A DNA stretch of 64,000 nt from Periplaneta americana (GCF_040183065.1 NC_091120.1:182281896-182345895), one strand, 5' to 3'. Positions 37,194 through 48,943 are shown, numbered from the stretch's first letter. The notes: generated from the letters alone by a model not told the origin. Numbers and translations: made by a program.

Positions 37194-38914
37194 CAGCGTT
37201 TCTCAAACTTTTTTGAAGTGGGGACCACTTTTTTAAGTTAGAACAGTTCCGTGGACCACCTTACTCTTGTTCCCTTCAAAAGTAATTTTATAATTTTTGT
37301 AGCATATTTTAATACCATTACACTTATATTTTAAATTAAAATTAATTAAAATTAATTTAATTCAATTAATTTTATATTAGTATTAGCTAATTAAGTTAAT
37401 GTTAATACAAGAAAATTTATTTTCTTTTTTTTTTTTTAATAATTCAAGGCTATTAGAGTTTGGATAATCTTTAACTTAATAACTAAAAAAAAAAGTTGGT
37501 ACTCACATTAATGAAATGAATGAGTCTGTCGATTCTTAAACAGTCGTTCTAGACTATATTTGAATGACTAGATATTTCTTTAATGGCACTAGAATAATTG
37601 ATATTAATATCTTCACACATAGCTTCTGAACTATTAGCAGAGCCTAAATGAAGCGTATCATCACGTTCCTTTCTTTTCAAAGATCCGGATCGAAGCCAGT
37701 TTTTCATTATGTATAATGGGCACTATTTAACAGAGACATGGACAACTACTAGCATGTACCACATAAGAAAGATTTAAAGTCATAAATACATGAAAAGGTT
37801 CGGTACTTTGGTCCTCTGTAATGAATTCGGGTGGTCTCTGGCTGGGTTACAAATGCAGCACCAGAAGTGCAGGGAAAAGATGGCGAGAAACACCACGTTC
37901 ATAGTGCTTTAAATCCCTCTTTTGTTGCTGAGGGTAGAGTGGGAAGGCAATAGACGGGTAGGGTAATAAATTTCATAAAATGTCAGTACTGGGAGAAAAA
38001 GTGAAAGCGATTGCCATGTGTAATTTCCAATCTCTGAGATTTTCAGCTATAATGTAATACGCAATTCGTTTGAATTTTATTTTTTCTTCTGTCTTTTTTG
38101 AAGGACCACAAGGGCAGACCAGCAAATAGGGATTATAAAGAATGGACACTGAGCGAATTTTCCTGTGTTTTGTTTCTCTGTGCGCTAGAGTTTAGTTCCA
38201 CTTTCAAGCGCTAGAGGTTAGTGTAATCGAGCATAGGCTAAGATAATAATTGAGAATAGAGTTGAGACACAGGATCCAAACATCGCCTACCTTATTGCAT
38301 AATCCAGTAATGGTTTGCTTCAAATAAATTCAAGTTAACAGCTTTTCCTTATTTCTCAGTGACGAACTAGTTGTAATAATAATTTTTTATATTTCAGATA
38401 TAATAAATTATATTATAAAATAATACAATACATTATAAAATTAAGTATCAAATTCGTTTAATATTTGTATATAATATAATATAGGTATATGGTTTTACTT
38501 CTTATAAGAGTTTTGTTTTTCCATTTTCAGTGCTATCAAATCATTACATATTTTAATTGTTGTTGGGGTCAACATCTCAACTCTCATTATAAAGGAACTG
38601 TAGAGTCTAGACATTACAGTTAATAACGGATTTATTATTTTATGGATCCAATTTATTTTATTTGAGTACATAATGTACCTAGATGTATTAATTATGTGTT
38701 ATATTTCCGCTGTGTCGACTGCTAGCTAGTGTGATGTCAGTGCCAACTCTAGGGAGAAAGCAGAATCTCACGCTCTAGCTGGCTTGAAGGTCATTGAAAT
38801 CGGTCCGGCTACATCAAAGGTACCGACGCGAAGTGTCCATTCTTTATAATCCCTATTCGCTGGGCAGACCTTGAGGACCACAGTGGTCCACGGAACATAG
38901 TTTGAGAAACGCTG
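37194..38914. mobile_element. Non-autonomous hAT-like element with a nested insertion
   Basis: The ends CAGCGTTTCTCAAACT and the inverse AGTTTGAGAAACGCTG are perfect 16-bp terminal repeats. They are flanked by the 8-bp duplication ATTTAAGG at 37186-37193 and 38915-38922. Both features are classic for the hAT superfamily. No transposase is present, and a second element lies at 38121-38861. Confidence 0.9.
38121..38861. mobile_element. Nested element with 9-bp target duplication (Mutator-like?)
   Basis: GGGCAGACC at 38112-38120 and 38862-38870 flanks the terminal repeats AGCAAATAGGGATTATAAAG (left) and AGCGAATAGGGATTATAAAG (inverted right). The length is 741 bp and nothing coding is seen. A 9-bp duplication suggests a Mutator-like origin, though the ends are short for that group. 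Confidence 0.8.
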
Positions 38915-39090
38915 ATTTAAGGTGTGTGTACATACAGATAAGTTACAACTTCTCCATAATGAAATCTTCGATAGTATGATGGATATTTGTTTCTGGCACT
39001 GTTCCATTTTCTGCAAGTGATGAATTTAACTTACTCAAACCGTAAAGCTCTTGATGTGGGCCCAGCGATTCAGCACAGTGCTAATGGAGA

Positions 39091-39377
39091 TCAGCTGCTC
39101 CAGTCTCCAGTTTCTCTTAAAGCCCTAGAGGTAAGTCGTTCGATCTCGCTAAGTAACTGTTCAGTCTCTGCATCCAGTTCCTCGATGGGTTGTTCACTTG
39201 CTGTGGCAAGTGGCGCTTCGACAGGATCCCATTCCAGGGAGTCTGGAGTGGAGATACGTGACCATGCAGTGCTACCAGCTGCACTAGCACCGCCATTCTG
39301 ACCATTAGTAGCAGCAGACTCACAGCCTTCGTCTTCTGGCACTCCTGCGTAGTGTAGTGGTTGAATGGGAAGACAAC
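39091..39377 (-). CDS. Exon of an unidentified gene (acidic, coiled-coil-like end)
   Basis: The minus-strand frame encodes LPIQPLHYAGVPEDEGCESA, WSRISTPDSLEWDPVEA and EELDAETEQLLSEIERLTSR-ALRETGDWSS, then stop. The acceptor is TTCCACAG|GTTGTC at 39378. It enters needing one base from the previous exon, which the exon ending at 44452 supplies (G+GT). After DW a one-base shift would open a further stretch, EQLISISTVLNRWAHIKSF, which runs toward a GTAAGT near 39022. So either this is the true C-terminus, or one base (a G in the GG run) is missing by mutation or assembly error. I considered KASH/nesprin-like or klarsicht-like scaffold proteins but cannot confirm this. Confidence 0.6.
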
Positions 39378-39443
39378 CTGTGGAACACATTCAGAGCATG
39401 TGTCATTACTTCAAGGAATTACACAGTGTTCTTCAAATTTTAA

Positions 39444-40329
39444 GGGGAAAGGATGGTATTTTTTGGTGAAAAATGAGTAAATTTAAAAAAAAAAATTCTT
39501 TAAAATACTCTGATATATGTGGAATGCATTGTATAACATTTTGTGGGTATTTGTGCCCTTATCGGACGTTGAGTCGCCATTTTTAAACTTCCTGTGTTAT
39601 GGATTTTTAAATCATTCGCCCACTTTTATTGTTGTTTCCGGTAAATTAAATTTTCAAATTTTTTTTGTCTCTTTAAAATACGCTTTGATATGTGTGGAAT
39701 GCATTGTATAACATTTTGTGGGTATTTGTGCCCTTATCGGATGTTGAGACGTCATTTTTAAACTTCCTGTGCTATGGATTTTTAAATCACATGCCCGCTT
39801 TTATCGGTTTCCAGTAACTTTATTTTTTTTTTGCTACATTGCCAGACAAAAATGGATATAATTTCTGAACTATTAAAGATACATGCATGAAATTTAGAAC
39901 ACACATTCTTTAGACTATTAGGAAACTTTTCTCTGTAACAGAATTTTGTTAATTGATTTCATTTTAAAAATACGTTCGTTTGTTTGCAAGATAGGAAATC
40001 AGAAAATTGTTATTAAATTTTAATTGTTTACTTTACAAACGTAGGGACTAATATCAAAATTCTGTTACACACAGTTTGTAGAACATGCTTTTGCAAATAC
40101 ATTGCAAAAAACTGTTTGAATCTATTTTTAAAAACGGTTTAGATATACCAGTTTCAGTACAATCCTGCATTGGATATATTTTTTTCAAATTTGGGCCCCC
40201 AAAATAATTTTTTTTTCACAATATTTTTATTTGGTTGAGTTGCCACAGCTATGAGCTCTCTACATACAAAAAATTAATAGTTTACACCAAATAGGAAAAA
40301 AGTAAAAAAAAAAATACCATCCTCTCCCC
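39444..40329. mobile_element. TTAA-flanked element with internal tandem duplication
   Basis: TTAA at 39440-39443 and 40330-40333 flanks the inverted ends GGGGAAAGGATGGTATTTTT and GGGGAGAGGATGGTATTTTT. TTAA is the target duplication of piggyBac elements, though these ends do not show the usual CCC start. It contains two ~170-bp direct repeats (about 39499-39645 and 39671-39815, sharing TGGAATGCATTGTATAACAT). It lies in an intron of the unidentified gene. Confidence 0.65.
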
Positions 40330-40333
40330 TTAA

Positions 40334-41395
40334 TTATCAGTGAACAACCAAACAGAATTTTGATTTCCTCGCAGACTAACTATTACAACTACAATTTAAC
40401 ACATTGTAGTGCTTATGTGGGTAGACAAAATAAGAAATGAGTCATCATTCATTTGACATATTTCATAATTCAGTTCCTTCATTATTTTGCAAATGGTATT
40501 ATAAAATCCAGCAAAATATGAAAGATATTTTGTTAAAATATGAAATTTATTTTGGCAAAATTTGAAATAAATATTTCAATGTTAAAATATCCTTGTTCCT
40601 AAACCATTTGGATCAGATTTACATAATTATTTACGAAATAATTCTTTGAAGATTACTAGCATGCTACCAAATAAAATACAATAAATCTGCATAATTAAAG
40701 AGTTTATCAGCATCATCAAATTCTTACCTGAATGCAAGAGCCAGGTAATTACATTTTTTACAATGAAGAGAAAAAAATCTTATATTGGTTGGACTCAACA
40801 TTGATTACAATACCTCACAAGTAACTTTTATATATTTACTGGCAAAAGATTACATCTTCAATCAATTAATATTGTTTTGTATGATGAAAAACCCATGAAG
40901 TTGTAAAAAGAGCTGAAATTAAGTAAACAATTTGTTAGGAAGTGAAAATTATACTGAAGAACTGAATTTGTAATGAAATATTTTAAAGGTCGAAAAATCA
41001 TTATATTTACGAGGATGCAATGTTTCGTGGTTGTCTTCAAGTCAGATATATCAAAATGACTGTGTTCCACACTTTTAAGTTACAAATGTACACTTGACTT
41101 GCATTAGATACACAAATATTTCATGCTTTTGTTTTGATGATAGACATAGACGAGAAACTTATTTTTCATAAATACGAGACTGCAAATTCTATAAAAAATT
41201 TAAGAGCTTCTTCTGCAAGCTCGAGTTATTCTTGCATTCTTTTGACCAAAAACTGGTCTATGCTCTGTGAAAAAAGTATAGTTTTGACATTCCATTAGTA
41301 GATACATATTTCAATAAGTCTTTCCTTAATATTCTTTGGAATTTCAGTCAGTTGAATGCAAGTATCTAACCGACATCTTGTTTCACAGGTACCAG
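40334..41395. other. Intronic sequence, nothing recognised
   Basis: AT-rich. It lies within the presumed intron between the exons at 44452 and 39377. A 70-codon minus-strand frame at 41070-40858 has no recognisable motif. Confidence 0.4.
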
Positions 41396-41397
41396 TA

Positions 41398-42338
41398 TTG
41401 TCAGACCATCGGATCTGTGCCCCGGTAAGATATGCGAACTGAAACCTAATTCCTTCTCAGCCTCGGTAATTCATTTCTCTCCCTGCATTCCTATCTCCCT
41501 CTTTTCTAGCTCTCTCCCTTTCTCTCCCTCACTACTCACAATTTTGAGCCTTCTTGCGGGACAGTTTATTTGCACTTGCAGTCCAGTGTTGTCAACTCAA
41601 CATGAACACTGTAGCATGGAGTGGCGAAAGAAATATTATTAAGCAAGTACGTAATAGTATTTTGCGATGAAGAGAAACAAACAGGTCAATATCTGTTTCC
41701 TATAAATCGAGCAATGATAAGAGCAGCTGCGATCATTGATGGGGCTTATTTTATTTCAATTGATTACGTATTATAATTACTTACTTAACTAATACTAATA
41801 ATACAACATTTAATGTAACTTATATAGGCAGGTCAGAGCGCCTAACAAAGAAAATCAGGAGAGAGGGAGGCTGCGCAGGAGATGAAAAGCTAGAATCACC
41901 ACAGAAGAACAGAACAAGGGAACCTTTAATTCTTGTAGATGATATCAACCAATGTATTTTAAGAAGAAAGATACAAGAATTTTATTCTGTATAGAATATA
42001 GTTCCGACATTGAAGAAATTACTGATGATTGCGAGAGACAAGATTTTCCAAGCTTGGAGAGAAACGCTGCGGAGTGAGATTTGAGACATGGGATTTAGGT
42101 TTAAAAAATGTAGAAATACAAGATGTATTTTGATTGAAAGAAATGATATTGTAGCATGGAGGACCAGTTATTTATTATACCGTTTGACGGAAGTTTGGCA
42201 ATAACCCTATTCTGCAAGGTTCGTGGCTTGCAGTTTAACGTGGTGGGAGGAAAGCAGGTGGAATGGAGTGAGTACAGGCGTTAAATTTTTCAAGAACGAC
42301 GACAGAGCTGAAGGGGCACAGATCCGATGGTCCGACAA
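41398..42338. mobile_element. DNA element with ~27-bp terminal repeats
   Basis: TTGTCAGACCATCGGATCTG at the left and TTGTCGGACCATCGGATCTG at the inverted right end are flanked by TA. The length is 941 bp. No transposase was recognised. The left part has a long pyrimidine-rich run (TCTCTCCC repeats, about 41475-41530). Confidence 0.65.
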
Positions 42339-42539
42339 TACATAAGAATCCGACGGTACTGTATCAACTGGTTTTGAGTAAGATTAGAATATCGTTCTTT
42401 CCGATTTTAGAGGGATTTGTATTTTTCGAATGGATTAAGTACCAGTATGATAGTCAGTCGCACACAAAATTCTTGCTCAAAAATGAGTTGCATCTTCATA
42501 AAGTTTGGGAATCACTGATTTATAGGTTAGAGTCACGAC

Positions 42540-44256
42540 TTACTTACTTACTTACAAATGGCTTTTATGAAACCCGAAGGTTCATTGCCGCCCTCACATA
42601 ATCCCGCCATCGGTCCCTATCCTGAGCAAGATTAATCCAGTCTCTATCATCATACCCCACCTCCCTCAAATCCATTTTAATATTATCCTCCCATCTACGT
42701 CTCGGCCTCCCTAAAGGTCTTTTTCCCTCCGGTCTCCCAACTAACACTCTATATGCATTTCTGGATTCGCCCATACGTGCTACATGCCCTGCCTATCTCA
42801 AACGTCTGGATTTAATGTTCCTAATTATGTCAGGTGAAGAATACAATGCGTGCAGTTCTGTGTTGTGTAACTTTCTCCATTCTCCTGTAACTTCATCCCG
42901 CTTAGCCCCAAATATTTTCCTAAGCACCTTATTCTCAAACACCCTTAACTGACGTTCCTCTCTCAGAGTGAGAGTCCAAGTTTCACAACCATACAGAACA
43001 ACCGGTAATATAACTGTTTTATAAATTCTAACTTTCAGATTTTTTGACAGCAGACTAGATGATAAAAGCTTCTCAACCAAATAATAACACGCATTTCCCA
43101 TATTTATTCTGTGTTTAATTTCCTCCCGAGTGTCATTTATATTTGTTACTGTTGCTCCAAGATATTTGAATTTTTCCACCCCCTCAAAGGATAAATCTCC
43201 AATTTTTATATTTCCATTTCGTACAATATTCTGGTCACAAGACATAATTATATACTTTGTCTTTTCGGGATTTACTTCCAAACCGATCGCTTTACTTGCT
43301 TCCAGTAAAATTCCCGTGTTTTCCCTAATCGTTTGTGGCTTTTCTCCTAACATATTCACGTCATCCGCATAGACAAGAAGCTTATGTAATCCGTTCAATT
43401 CCAAACCCTGCCTGTTATCCTGAACTTTCCTAATGGCATATTCTAAAGCGAAGTTAAAAAGTAGAGGTGATAGTGCATCTCTCTGCTTTAGCCCGCAGTG
43501 AATTGGAAAAGCATCAGATAGAAACTGACCTATACGGACTCTGCTGTATATTTCACTGAGACACATTTTGGGAAAACCAAATTCAATAAGAATATCATAT
43601 AATACTTCCCTCTTAACCGAGTCATATGCCTTTTTGAAATCTATGAATAACTGATGTACTGTACCCTTATACTCCCATTTTTTCTCCATTATCTGTTGAA
43701 TACAAAAAATCTGATCAATAGTCGATCTATTACGCCTAAAACCGCACTGATGATCCCCAATAATTTCATCTATGTACGGAGTTAATCTTCTCAAAAGAAT
43801 ATTGGACAAAATTTTGTACGCCGTCAACAAAAGTGATATTCCTCGAAAGTTACGACAGTTGGTTTTGTCCCCTTTCTTAAAAATAGGTACAATTATGGAC
43901 TCCTTCCATTGTTCTGGTACAATTTCCCTTTCCCAAATAGCAAGTACAAGTTTATAAATTTCGCTATATAATGCACTTCCACCCTCTTGTATTAATTGTG
44001 CTGGAATTTGATCGATACCTGGAAACTTGTACTTTTTCAGATTTTCTATCGCAATTTCGACTTCTGAAAGCGTGGGTTCGGGTATAATGGCTCAGCAGTT
44101 TGTATTTCAATTTCGTCCCGATCATATCTATCTGGCCTATGTACATTTAGTAGTTGCGCAAAATAGTTTTTCCATCTGTTTAGGACTGATGGAGAGTCTG
44201 CAAGCAAGTCACCATTCTCATCCTTGATCACGTTTACCCTTGGCTGATATCCGTTA
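42540..44256 (-). mobile_element. 5'-truncated LINE family B, fairly young
   Basis: AGAGTCACGAC at 42529-42539 and 44257-44267 is an 11-bp target duplication. The 3' end at 42540 is a (GTAA)n tail on the element strand. The coding remnant covers the reverse transcriptase and C-terminal region with few frame breaks. It lies in an intron of the unidentified gene, in the same orientation. Confidence 0.9.
42793..43830 (-). pseudogene. LINE family B reverse transcriptase (partial)
   Basis: The 345-codon frame has the RT motifs in order: [30 protein letters not shown] (catalytic Asp), [31 protein letters not shown] (YADD catalytic pair), [23 protein letters not shown] and YGCETWTL. After a frame break near 42790 it continues as MGESRNAYRVLVGRPEGKRP and [20 protein letters not shown] to 42565. 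Upstream, 44256-43830 holds further coding sequence (GYQPRVNVIKDENGDLLADS) with frame breaks. The endonuclease domain is missing. It cannot be autonomous. Confidence 0.9.
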
Positions 44257-44451
44257 AGAGTCACGACATGAACATATATTTACTTAATTTCCCTATAATT
44301 AATTAAATTACCAACACTTAACTAATAGATTACCTGACATGTTGCCAAATGCCACCAATGGTCTGTCAACCACACTCCAAGAAACATCGGATTAAACATT
44401 TAAGCTAGACAACATTTGAATTGCATATATGGAAGCAAAAAATAAACATGC

Positions 44452-44600
44452 CTTCATGTTCCCACTCAAGGTCCAGCGAACTGGGTGGGGTGGAAGAAGC
44501 AATACTTTTCTCCCTCTGGCTGGCTGCTTGCAACACAGCTCGAGCAGCCAATAGGGAACGAGCATCCAAAGGCTGCAGTGGAACATCGATTACTGCTGGG
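44452..44600 (-). CDS. Exon of the unidentified gene
   Basis: It encodes PAVIDVPLQPLDARSLLAAR, AVLQAASQREKSIASS and TPPSSLDLEWEHE. The acceptor is a T-rich stretch ending TTATGCACAG. The best end is GAAG|GCATGT, a GC-type donor, since it gives a perfect phase join to the next exon. The entering base C completes AG from the exon at 45205-45111 (Ser). The motif STPPSSLDLEW resembles ISTPDSLEW in the next exon, which supports one protein. The function is unknown. Confidence 0.6.
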
Positions 44601-45110
44601 CTGTGCATAAATAAGTTCAGACATTTAAAAAAAAAAAAAAGAGACAAAATTTGTAGAACTCTCTCAGGTCCATAACATACATAAATCAGAGAAAAAGAAA
44701 GAGGCATTAATTGTGTTAGGTTCATACTGATATTGTATGGAGTTTAAACAGTTTTATACCTGATAATTACTGTTTAGGATTTATGCATTCTTAAGAAAAA
44801 GAGTACCATTCCTATGTTTGAACATGTGACAACTTTAACATAGCCATTTTATATGCATCAATGACAAACAACTTAACAACTTCCCTAAAGAGCCCCATAC
44901 ATACAAAGACTTAATTGGAGACTTATTCTTACAGACTTGTCTCAGGAAGGTATATCTGAATTGGATGATTGTCCATAAACTCTCAGACTTAACCTCCTAG
45001 ACTTATATTTCGTTTTGTAAATCTTTCCACACAAAATACAAATATTTACCATTTACACAATACCCAAAAGAAAAATGTCACTTGCAAATCTTGCCATTAA
45101 GGATACATAC

Positions 45111-45205
45111 CTAGGTGACGGTTGTTTTGTAGATGTTCTTATATTTTCATCTCTTCTGGGAGGCCAACTGTCATCTGTCAATTCCAATGTCACCTCTTGG
45201 GGTGG
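45111..45205 (-). CDS. Exon of the unidentified gene
   Basis: It encodes PPQEVTLELTDDSWPPRRDE then NIRTSTKQPSP. The acceptor is ATATTACAG|CCACCC and the donor is CCTAG|GTATGT, both strong. It is 95 nt long, starts in phase 0 and leaves two bases that join the exon at 44600 in frame. Too short for a usual ORF search; the call rests on splice sites and phase. Confidence 0.6.
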
Positions 45206-45293
45206 CTGTAATATATAAATTGCAATTAGTGACAGTCTAAACACAAAATCTCAAATTTTCAACTTTTATTATCATTACTAAAAGACTAATATA

Positions 45294-46626
45294 CGAGGCG
45301 CATCCAGAAAGTAAGTTTCCCTATTTAAAAAAAAAAAAGAACACACACTTTCAGGAAAACATTTATTGGCAACAGGTACAGCAATGTTTCAGCTATTTTT
45401 CAACATATCCACCATCAGAATTGAGACACTTGTCGTATCGTGGGATCAACTTTTGTATCCCTCTGTCGTAGAACTCTGCCGCCTGTGAATGGAACCAGCG
45501 TGTGACAGACGTCTTCAGCTTTTCGTCGTTGCCAAAACGCTCACTGGAGGACAGGAATTTCTTGAGGTGAAAGAAAACGTGAAAATCGCTGGGAGCAAGA
45601 TCAGGACTGTAGGGTGGCTGATCAAACAACTCCCAGCCAAATTCCGTCAAAACAGCTGCTGTGCGCCAAGCTGTATGTGGACGAGCATTGTCATGGAGGA
45701 GCACAACACCTGCAGTAAGCATTCCACGCCTCTTGTTTTGAATGGCACGTCACAATTTTCGCAGTGTTTCACAGTAATGGTCAGCGTTCACTGTTTCACC
45801 TCTTGGAAGGAAGTCAATGAGCAGAATGCCCTTCCTGTCCCAGAACACCGTGCACATCACTTTCCGTACTGACAGCATCTGTTTGAATTTCGTCCTGACC
45901 GGAGATCCACTATGCCGCCAATGCATTGACTGCTGCTTGGTTTCAGGGGTGAAGTGCGAAATCCAAGTCTCATCGCCCGTGACGATCCTATCGAGGAACT
46001 CGTCGCTGTCATCGTGATACTGTTGCAGAAATGTCAATGCTGCTCCTAAACGCTGCATTTTGTGTTCGGGTGTCAGGTTTTTCGGCACCCACCTGCACAC
46101 ACTTTTTTGAACAGCAGGTGCTTAGTGACAATCTCATGCAACAAGGATCGCGATATCTGCGGTAAATGGCTGCTCAGCTCCGTAATCGTGAAGCGACGGT
46201 TCTCCATGATGCACTGCCGCACCAGCTCAACACAATCATCATTGATGAGGGACGGTCGCCCACTGCGCTCTTCATTATGGACACTTCGACGACCTTCGGA
46301 AAACTGCCTACACCAGCGATGCACCATCTGCTTACTCATGATGTTCGGCCCATAGACCTGACAGAGCTGCCGATGAATTTCAATTGGCGCAATGCTTTGT
46401 GCATTAAAGAACTTTATCACCGACCGAACCTCGCAGGCGGCGGGAGAAGGAATAAGAGCTTCCATTTCGGACCACTGCTGCCACGCTACTGGCACCAGGT
46501 GGGACCTGTCCGGCTGGCATATGATTGATATGTCATAGATCTGTTACGCATGTGCTATTGACATGGCTAATTACGTTTACTTTCAAGGGGAGAAAATCGG
46601 GAAACTTACTTTCTGGATGCGCCTCG
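45294..46626 (-). mobile_element. Second mariner transposon, slightly damaged
   Basis: It is 1333 bp long and flanked by TA (45292-45293, 46627-46628). The ends CGAGGCGCATCCAGAAAGTA are perfect inverted repeats of about 28 bp. It lies just upstream of the exon at 45205, in an intron of the unidentified gene if that gene extends further 5'. Confidence 0.95.
45393..46495 (-). pseudogene. Mariner transposase, DD34D, with one frameshift and one stop
   Basis: The N-terminal part (from 46495) has SVIKFFNAQSIAPIEIHRQL and a second helix-turn-helix. A frameshift near 46085-46095 leads to VPKNLTPEHKMQRLGAALTF and IVTGDETWISHFTPETKQQS (first Asp). A stop follows TLRKL near 45748. The frame resumes as LLHDNARPHTAWRTA (second Asp) and PPYSPDLAPSDFHVFFHLKK (third Asp, 34 residues on) to a natural end at 45393. 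All three catalytic residues remain. The stop could have arisen from a single CGA-to-TGA change. Confidence 0.92.
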
Positions 46627-46934
46627 TAGATAAATTAAGTTTTCATATAATCAAATAATTACTTAAGAATTAGCCCATTTTCTCTGTATAATTCGTAAAT
46701 ATTTAGACAGAAAAATAAGTTATTATATGTCACTGACACTGGGTAAGCAGATTATCTGTGAAACAGAACATGGCAAAACTCTAACAGAAAGTTAGCTTCA
46801 CCTTGGCCAACATTTCAGATAAAGAGGAGCCCTGCTTAACGGAATACACAGATCAGTAAGTGGATACTATATGCACGGTCTGCTCTGCAAGGAAAGGAGA
46901 GGTGTAATGAAACATTATAGACCTAATTACTCTA

Positions 46935-47075
46935 TTCCTCAATGAATGTTCGCTTACGATTCATATGTTCGTGTAACCGTTTATGCTGTTGGGAGATTAT
47001 TTCAAGAGAAATTCCCAGCTGTTCGAGTTCCAGGTTTTACTACGGTTCATAACTTGGTTAATAAATTTCATTAAT
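46935..47075 (+). pseudogene. Helix-turn-helix remnant of an insect transposase-like protein
   Basis: The plus-strand frame FAYDSYVRVTVYAVGRLFQE, KFPAVRVPGFTTVHNLVNKF then stop matches the pattern of the short N-terminal helix-turn-helix (FxRxFPxxxVPxxxTxxxLVxKF) common in insect transposase-derived repeats. Only this piece is present. Confidence 0.5.
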
Positions 47076-47098
47076 CCTCCTACTACCAGAATTATGGC

Positions 47099-48183
47099 GA
47101 AGTGTATCAACATCGGTTAAAAACGCAGTAATCATAGATTACGAAACAACGGTTAAACAGTAACAGTGGTTAAAATGTAATTTCTGTGCACCATTCATAA
47201 TCACCGATTACTTAAACATGGCTAGCTGGCACCTCATTTAACCAGAGTAAAGTCTGTGATGGTACACTGTTTCTACAAAATGACTAAAGGAAAGCATCCA
47301 TACCGCTGCAAAGATAATAGTCAACGTCTAAAAACGACTGCGCTCACTCCAATCTACATCGAAATGAACGTGTCCTACATTTTCGCTTTGCATTTGTTTG
47401 CCTTTGGGTGCTGTTATATTTGCGAGTTGCATCTCTTTGCTTTTCAGTGCTGTTAGGTTAAAATCGTACAAAATAGAAAACTGAATGCAAAAATGATTAT
47501 ATCCTAATGTGAGGTTGAAGTATCGATAGACTTAATTACTAGATTTAAATATATTATATATAAAAAGATGGAATATCTATAAAGGAAAAGGATGTAGAAG
47601 ATTAGTATGAATGTGTATACGATCCAGGACCCCATTTACATGAGGGAACTGCTCATTATCCTAAGATCCATCCATAACCTGTCTTTGTTCAGCCAGTGAC
47701 ATAGAGAAAGAGATATTCGAGTATTCCCCCTTTTAGTACAGAAAATAACAGTTACATAGAATCGTAATATAAGCAGCCGATCCATAGGAGAAATATGATT
47801 TTTTGTGATATTTCAAGTGATCCAATTGTAGATTTTGATAAACGAAATCCCTCCTGAAATTTTCTGTGATCTAATTCCTCGTAAGAATTCTCTCTTTCCA
47901 CTAAAGAAACTTCACGCTCACGCTCTATCCAAGTAATTCAAGTACTGTACAATAATAATCGTCTTCGAAATAAACATCTGTGGCTTTGGCCGCCATTTTG
48001 CTTTACTTGCTCTACTAATCATTGGTTATCTCCTTTAACCGCTCGAATATGGCCGGTTAGAGATTACTGTGGTTAACCTCCTATTTAAGTCGTAACCGAG
48101 GTCGATCCACTGTAAAAATGCTTAACCAGGGGTTAGGTGACAATTTTAACTGGTGATTACACTAACCGACGTTGATGCACGTG
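47099..48183. mobile_element. Terminal-repeat element with GTATCAACATCGGTTA-type ends
   Basis: GTATCAACATCGGTTA at about 47106 and the inverse TAACCGACGTTGATGCAC near 48166-48183 form imperfect terminal repeats. Sub-terminal GGTTA/TAACC motifs recur. No transposase was recognised and the target duplication is unclear. Confidence 0.5.
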
Positions 48184-48289
48184 GGCATTATTCTGTTACA
48201 CTGGATACCAATGGTGACTCCAAGTAAATTAAGTAAGATACAAATTTGTTTTAAGAACTGAATTTATTTATATGATTGTACTCATGTAC

Positions 48290-48390
48290 CCCTTGGTGTA
48301 GCTCAATGATAGAGCGCCCAGTGCATAGAACTGGGGGTCCTGGGTTTGATCCCCATCGCTAGAGCGAATTTTTCTCTAGTATTAATAAAT
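48290..48390 (+). mobile_element. tRNA-derived SINE
   Basis: The A-box GTAGCTCAATGATAGAGC and the B-box GGTTTGATCCC are followed by GAGCGAATTTTTCTCTAGTA. The head and tail match the copy at 575-700. Confidence 0.7.
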
Positions 48391-48943
48391 AATAACCACA
48401 ACAGAGAATTCTGTAGAATCAAAAATTAATAATATCATCATAAAGACTACGATTCTGTGTTTTATAAAATAGCTATTCGAAATTATTTCATTGTTTAAGA
48501 CAACTAAATAATCAAAAAGAGCGCCAATTTTATGTGGAGTCATTTGATATTTCAACGGTATTCAGTGTAATAACAATTAATAATTTTTCTTGTGTTCAAA
48601 ATAAAATAAAAAGCGAAACATTGCTACATAGATCACACTCAAAGGAAGAAAGCCAATTTATTTCAAAATTTTATATAAGAAAACAGAAAAGGTACGTGGC
48701 TTTGAATGTGCTCTTGGGGGTCTCATACGATCCCATGGTAATAGGAGAGTTAAATGGGAAGTGTTCAAGATGAGAAACGAAAAAGACAATAGATACAGTG
48801 CTCAAAGAAGAAACTCTGGATGACACTGGACACCAGCTAGAAAATTCACCTACAAATCTCTTCAGCATTTTTTCCAGCAAACGGGAATTTTCTACACTTT
48901 TATTCGAGAGGTTACAAAGTTACTCAAGGTAAAACCAGTCTAG

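Noticed and set aside
38987-39301. Plus-strand 104-codon frame with a consensus-like GTAAGT at 39130.
   Set aside because: It is the antisense shadow of the better-supported minus-strand exon, with no homology of its own.
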